Source: Halovivax gelatinilyticus
GTDB taxonomy: Archaea; Halobacteriota; Halobacteria; Halobacteriales; Natrialbaceae
Direction of reading: 5' to 3'
Length of the DNA stretch: 64,000 bases
NCBI RefSeq assembly: GCF_024300625.1
Contig: NZ_CP101322.1
Span: forward strand, 2,679,992-2,743,991
The notes beneath the pieces were generated by a model. The model worked only from the letters and a program-made list of their open reading frames with translations, had not been told where the DNA came from and searched no databases. Numbering within the stretch: the first letter of the stretch is position 1; every line of letters begins with the position of its first letter. The translations under genes were made by a program, and so were the position numbers. This document shows positions 61,302 to 64,000 of the stretch, piece by piece.

Positions 61302-62471
61302 ATGGTGGCCGACACGATCGAACGCGTCGCGGTCCTCGGTGCGGGACGTATGGGTCACGGCATCGCCGAGGTGGCGGCGATCGCCGGCGACGAGGTCGTT
61401 CTTCGGGACGTCGATCCCGACAAGCTAGCGGAGGGCTACGAGACCGTCGAGTGGAGTCTGGGCAAACTGGCCGAGAGCGGCGCACTCGAGGAGTCGCCCG
61501 CGGCCGTTCTGGACCGAATCGAGCCGACGACCGACCTCGCCGACGCGGCCGACGCGGATCTGGTAATCGAAGCGATCCCCGAACGGCTCGCGCTGAAACG
61601 GGAGACGTTCGAACGGCTCGAAGACGTGACGGACGAGGGGACCCTGCTCGCCTCGAACACGTCGAGCCTGCCGATCACGGCTATCGCGTCCGCGACGGAT
61701 CGACCCGAACGGGTTCTCGGGTTGCACTTTTTCAACCCGCCGGTCAGGATGGACGCGGTTGAGGTGATCGCCGGCGATGCCACGACGAACGAGGTTGTAG
61801 ATCGGGCTCAGGCGTGGGTCGAGTCCATCGACAAGCGTCCGATCCGCGTGGAAACGGACGTTCGCGGCTTCGTCGTCAATTCGGTTCTCGGCCCGTACAT
61901 CGACGAACCCGCCTGGATGGTCTCGGCGGGCGAGGCGACGATCCGTGAGGCGGATGCCGCGATGGTTCACCGGCGCGGGTATCCGATGGGTCCGTTCGAA
62001 CTCGCCGACCTCACCGGCATCGACGTGGGATATCGAATCAGGCGAGAGTGGGGGATCGACGTCCCGCCGATCATGGAACGGGCGGTCGAGGCGGGAGACT
62101 TCGGTCGAACGTCGGGTCGTGGCTACTACGACTACGAAACCGGTTCCGGGCCGGATTACGAAACCGGGGCGGGCGCGGACTTCGATACGCTTCGGGTCGA
62201 AGCGAGGATGGTAAACCGCGCCGCGTCGCTCGTCGGCGGCGAGGTCGCCACGGTCGAGGACGTCGACGCGGGCGTTCGACTCGGATTGAATTTCCCCGAG
62301 GGAATCTGCCGGCGAGCTGATAACATCGGGCTGGATGTCGTTCTCTCGAAGCTACGAGATGTCCACGAGGAGACGGGTGCTGACCGGTACGACCCGCACC
62401 CGCACCTCGAATTACTCGTCGAACGGGGCCACGTCGGTGTCAACGCCAGTCGCGGGTTCTACGAGTATTGA
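61302..62471 (+). CDS. 3-hydroxyacyl-CoA dehydrogenase
   Basis: A 389-residue NAD-dependent enzyme of fatty-acid degradation or related acyl-CoA chemistry. The Rossmann loop is VAVLGAGRMGHGIAEVAAIA. The catalytic region reads LASNTSSLPIT, LGLHFFNPPVRMDAVEVI with His and PMGPFELADLTGIDVG with Glu-linked Asn positions. A second C-terminal half-domain (residues about 300-389) ends GFYEY. It lacks the enoyl-CoA hydratase domain found in some archaeal fusions. Confidence 0.93.
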   Translation: MVADTIERVAVLGAGRMGHGIAEVAAIAGDEVVLRDVDPDKLAEGYETVEWSLGKLAESGALEESPAAVLDRIEPTTDLADAADADLVIEAIPERLALKRETFERLEDVTDEGTLLASNTSSLPITAIASATDRPERVLGLHFFNPPVRMDAVEVIAGDATTNEVVDRAQAWVESIDKRPIRVETDVRGFVVNSVLGPYIDEPAWMVSAGEATIREADAAMVHRRGYPMGPFELADLTGIDVGYRIRREWGIDVPPIMERAVEAGDFGRTSGRGYYDYETGSGPDYETGAGADFDTLRVEARMVNRAASLVGGEVATVEDVDAGVRLGLNFPEGICRRADNIGLDVVLSKLRDVHEETGADRYDPHPHLELLVERGHVGVNASRGFYEY

Positions 62472-62528
62472 CGCGACCGGATACGCCGACGGAAGACGCC
62501 CGGCGGTGACGAGGGCCCGCTGTCGTTC

Positions 62529-63815
62529 TCAACAGTCTGTCCCGCACGCACACTCGACCCGACAGAACGTCGTCTCGTACTCCAGGGATCGCCCGTTCGA
62601 TGATCGCACGCCCTCGATCACACGGTCGGCCGGTCTGAGGCGGGCGGCGGTCGCGCCGTAGGGTGCGTCGCCGACCTCGATCGTCGTCACGACCGTTCGG
62701 GTGCCGGCGTCGATCACGGCGACGGTATCTGTGGTCTGTACCGGAACGTACAGCTTCTCGCGGGCCGGGTCCCAGGTTCCGGTGAACGCTGATCCTCCGA
62801 GGTCGAGTCGGTCCACGACCGTACGTGCCGCCAGATCGACCACGCTCACGTCGTCCGTTCCGGGCGTAAAGACGTAGCCGACATCTGCGTCCGGTCCGAT
62901 CTCGCTGGTGAGGGGACTATCGCCGAGGCCGTCGTCGGGCCCGAGGCGTGCGACTTCGACGGGCGCCGCCGGGTCGGTAACGTCCCAGATACTCTCGCTA
63001 CCGGACTCGCCGCCGTCGTTTTCGACGAGCAGGTGCTCGCCGTCCCAGGCGGCGGTCGCCATGTACGGCGCCGGCGGCTCTCCGTCATCGGTCGGTTCGA
63101 CGTCGATCTGCGCGTCGATCTCGAACGACTCGACGTCGACGACGGTGAGCGTATCGCCGTACAGGTCGGGAACGTACGCGTACCGTCCGTTCGGGTGGAC
63201 AGTGACGTCGCAGGGGCCGGGTCCGTCGTGCTCGTCGCGACCGCCCTCGGGACGTCGATCGATCTCGCCGGTGACCTCGCCGAACCGCTCGGCCGTCGGA
63301 TCGGCGTCGATTCGATACTGGCGGTGGATCGGCTCGCGAGCGCTGACGACGAGGTACGTTCCATCGGGGGTTAGCTCCTGCCAGTTCGCGCCGGAACCGG
63401 TCTCGAGGCCGGTCGCCGGTTCCAACGACCCGATCGAGACTGCGCGGACCCCATCGTCGACGTTACACCAGAGGAGATCGTCCGCGGTTTCGACGAGTCG
63501 CGGCGAGAACTGATTCGAGGGGAACGATGCGGTCAGTCCGATCGGGACGGTCGCGATTGCCTCGTCCGTCTCGACGTCGATCACGGTGACGCTCCCGTCG
63601 CCGGTGTTGAAGACGACGACCGTCGGTCTCTCGACGACGTCGGTCGATCCGTCTCCGACGGGTCGATCGATCCCGCGGAGGGGTATGCGGCTCGATGCGG
63701 CGCCCGCGAGCCCCAAGCACCCGCCGGCTACGAGAAATCGTCTGCGAGTGAGCGGTCGCTCGAACCCGGGGGCTCGTTCAGGATCGATCGATCGGGCTGC
63801 GGTTCGTTCGTCCAC
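62529..63815 (-). CDS. Tat-exported YncE-like beta-propeller protein
   Basis: A 428-residue protein with a twin-arginine signal LTRRRFLVAGGCLGLAGAAS and no clear lipobox. The rest is a seven-blade-type propeller with YVTN-like repeats: VVVFNTGDGSVTVIDVETDE, YVPDLYGDTLTVVDVESFEI, YVFTPGTDDVSVVDLAART, YVPVQTTDTVAVIDAGTRTV. The C-terminus is Cys-rich (CRVECACGTDC), perhaps a metal site or disulphide. It acts outside the membrane; ligand is unknown. Confidence 0.85.
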   Translation of the reverse strand: MDERTAARSIDPERAPGFERPLTRRRFLVAGGCLGLAGAASSRIPLRGIDRPVGDGSTDVVERPTVVVFNTGDGSVTVIDVETDEAIATVPIGLTASFPSNQFSPRLVETADDLLWCNVDDGVRAVSIGSLEPATGLETGSGANWQELTPDGTYLVVSAREPIHRQYRIDADPTAERFGEVTGEIDRRPEGGRDEHDGPGPCDVTVHPNGRYAYVPDLYGDTLTVVDVESFEIDAQIDVEPTDDGEPPAPYMATAAWDGEHLLVENDGGESGSESIWDVTDPAAPVEVARLGPDDGLGDSPLTSEIGPDADVGYVFTPGTDDVSVVDLAARTVVDRLDLGGSAFTGTWDPAREKLYVPVQTTDTVAVIDAGTRTVVTTIEVGDAPYGATAARLRPADRVIEGVRSSNGRSLEYETTFCRVECACGTDC

Positions 63816-63849
63816 GGGAAACTAGTACGCTGACCGGCGTCTTATTCCC

Positions 63850-63869
63850 GACCCACGCTCCGGTGGGTC
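63850..63869. terminator. Perfect hairpin between two minus-strand genes
   Basis: GACCCAC at 63850-63856 and GTGGGTC at 63863-63869 are exact complements around GCTCCG. The hairpin overlaps the stop of the partial gene at 63868 and lies before the beta-propeller gene, so it may end the upstream transcript. There is no long T-run on the minus strand. Confidence 0.5.
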
Positions 63870-64000
63870 AGTAGGTCGATTCGAGGTAGTTGATGAGCGA
63901 TCTCACCCGATCGGGTTCGTCCGTCCAGAAGCCGTAATACGACCCCTCGGCGCGTTCTTCGGCGAGTAGCCCGGACGCGTTAAGATCGCTGCGGCCGCCG
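63868..64000 (-). CDS. C-terminal end of an unrecognised protein (partial)
   Basis: The minus-strand frame is open from the window edge and reads GGRSDLNASGLLAEERAEGS and YYGFWTDEPDRVRSLINYLE before a TGA at 63868-63870. The 43 visible residues show an acidic, helix-ending protein. I do not recognise the family from this fragment. Confidence 0.6.
   Translation of the reverse strand, partial: GGRSDLNASGLLAEERAEGSYYGFWTDEPDRVRSLINYLESTY

Overview
The window is high-GC DNA from a halophilic archaeon of the class Halobacteria. Most proteins are rich in Asp and Glu, many transcripts look leaderless (a TATA element about 25-28 bases before the start codon), and the gene set is haloarchaeal: ribosomal S15 and S3Ae, KEOPS Pcc1, aCPSF1, RNase P component 4, a 7S signal recognition particle (SRP) RNA, halocyanin-like lipoproteins, Tat-lipoprotein signals and families such as DUF5786, DUF5798 and amphi-Trp. 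I cannot name a genus from the sequence. Both window ends cut a gene: a PssA-like CDP-alcohol phosphatidyltransferase at the left and an unrecognised gene at the right.

Layout. 1-4135: PssA end, a copper lipoprotein, the translation-coupled operon rps15 - DHH/RecJ-like - pcc1 - rps3ae, and tRNA-Ala(GGC). 4240-10640: an accessory stretch with a frameshifted lipoprotein, short tandem repeats, two related lipoproteins, an APH-type kinase, a DUF389 membrane protein and a gene-poor gap. 10909-14268: a two-gene cassette, a 757-residue protein with an acidic 21-residue repeat followed by an OmpA-domain protein, which looks foreign to an archaeon. 14270-29582: mainly housekeeping genes (CBS/HPF-like protein, SurE, Rsm22-like methyltransferase, TyrA, M24 peptidase, AroA, AglJ-like glycosyltransferase, cysteine synthase, K+ channel). 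29721-33798: DUF2270, SRP RNA, a Bat-type regulator, an EamA transporter, a CRM RNA-binding protein and RNase P component 4.

34052-39550 holds two tandem copies of a [family-5 solute-binding lipoprotein + PAP2 membrane phosphatase] module with no permease or ATPase gene. The segment order in both binding proteins is circularly permuted relative to ordinary SBP_bac_5 proteins. I regard this and the OmpA cassette as the best candidates for an undescribed system.

39582-50447: small conserved genes, DUF2797, DUF6159, a CBS protein, a DUF3311 + sodium:solute symporter pair, and a regulated cluster (TetR, degenerate prenyl-synthase-like protein, small membrane protein, second TetR + MATE pump, MFS transporter). 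Three palindromes with ACTGA...TCAGT ends lie at promoters in this cluster, giving a readable regulon. 50817-64000: zinc-ribbon microprotein, SDR dehydrogenase, Ca2+-type P-ATPase, S9 peptidase, cold-shock protein, aCPSF1, a zinc-ribbon gene broken by a 47-bp duplication, a leaderless 47-residue acidic protein, 3-hydroxyacyl-CoA dehydrogenase and a Tat-exported beta-propeller.

All assignments come from reading the sequence; no database search was run.
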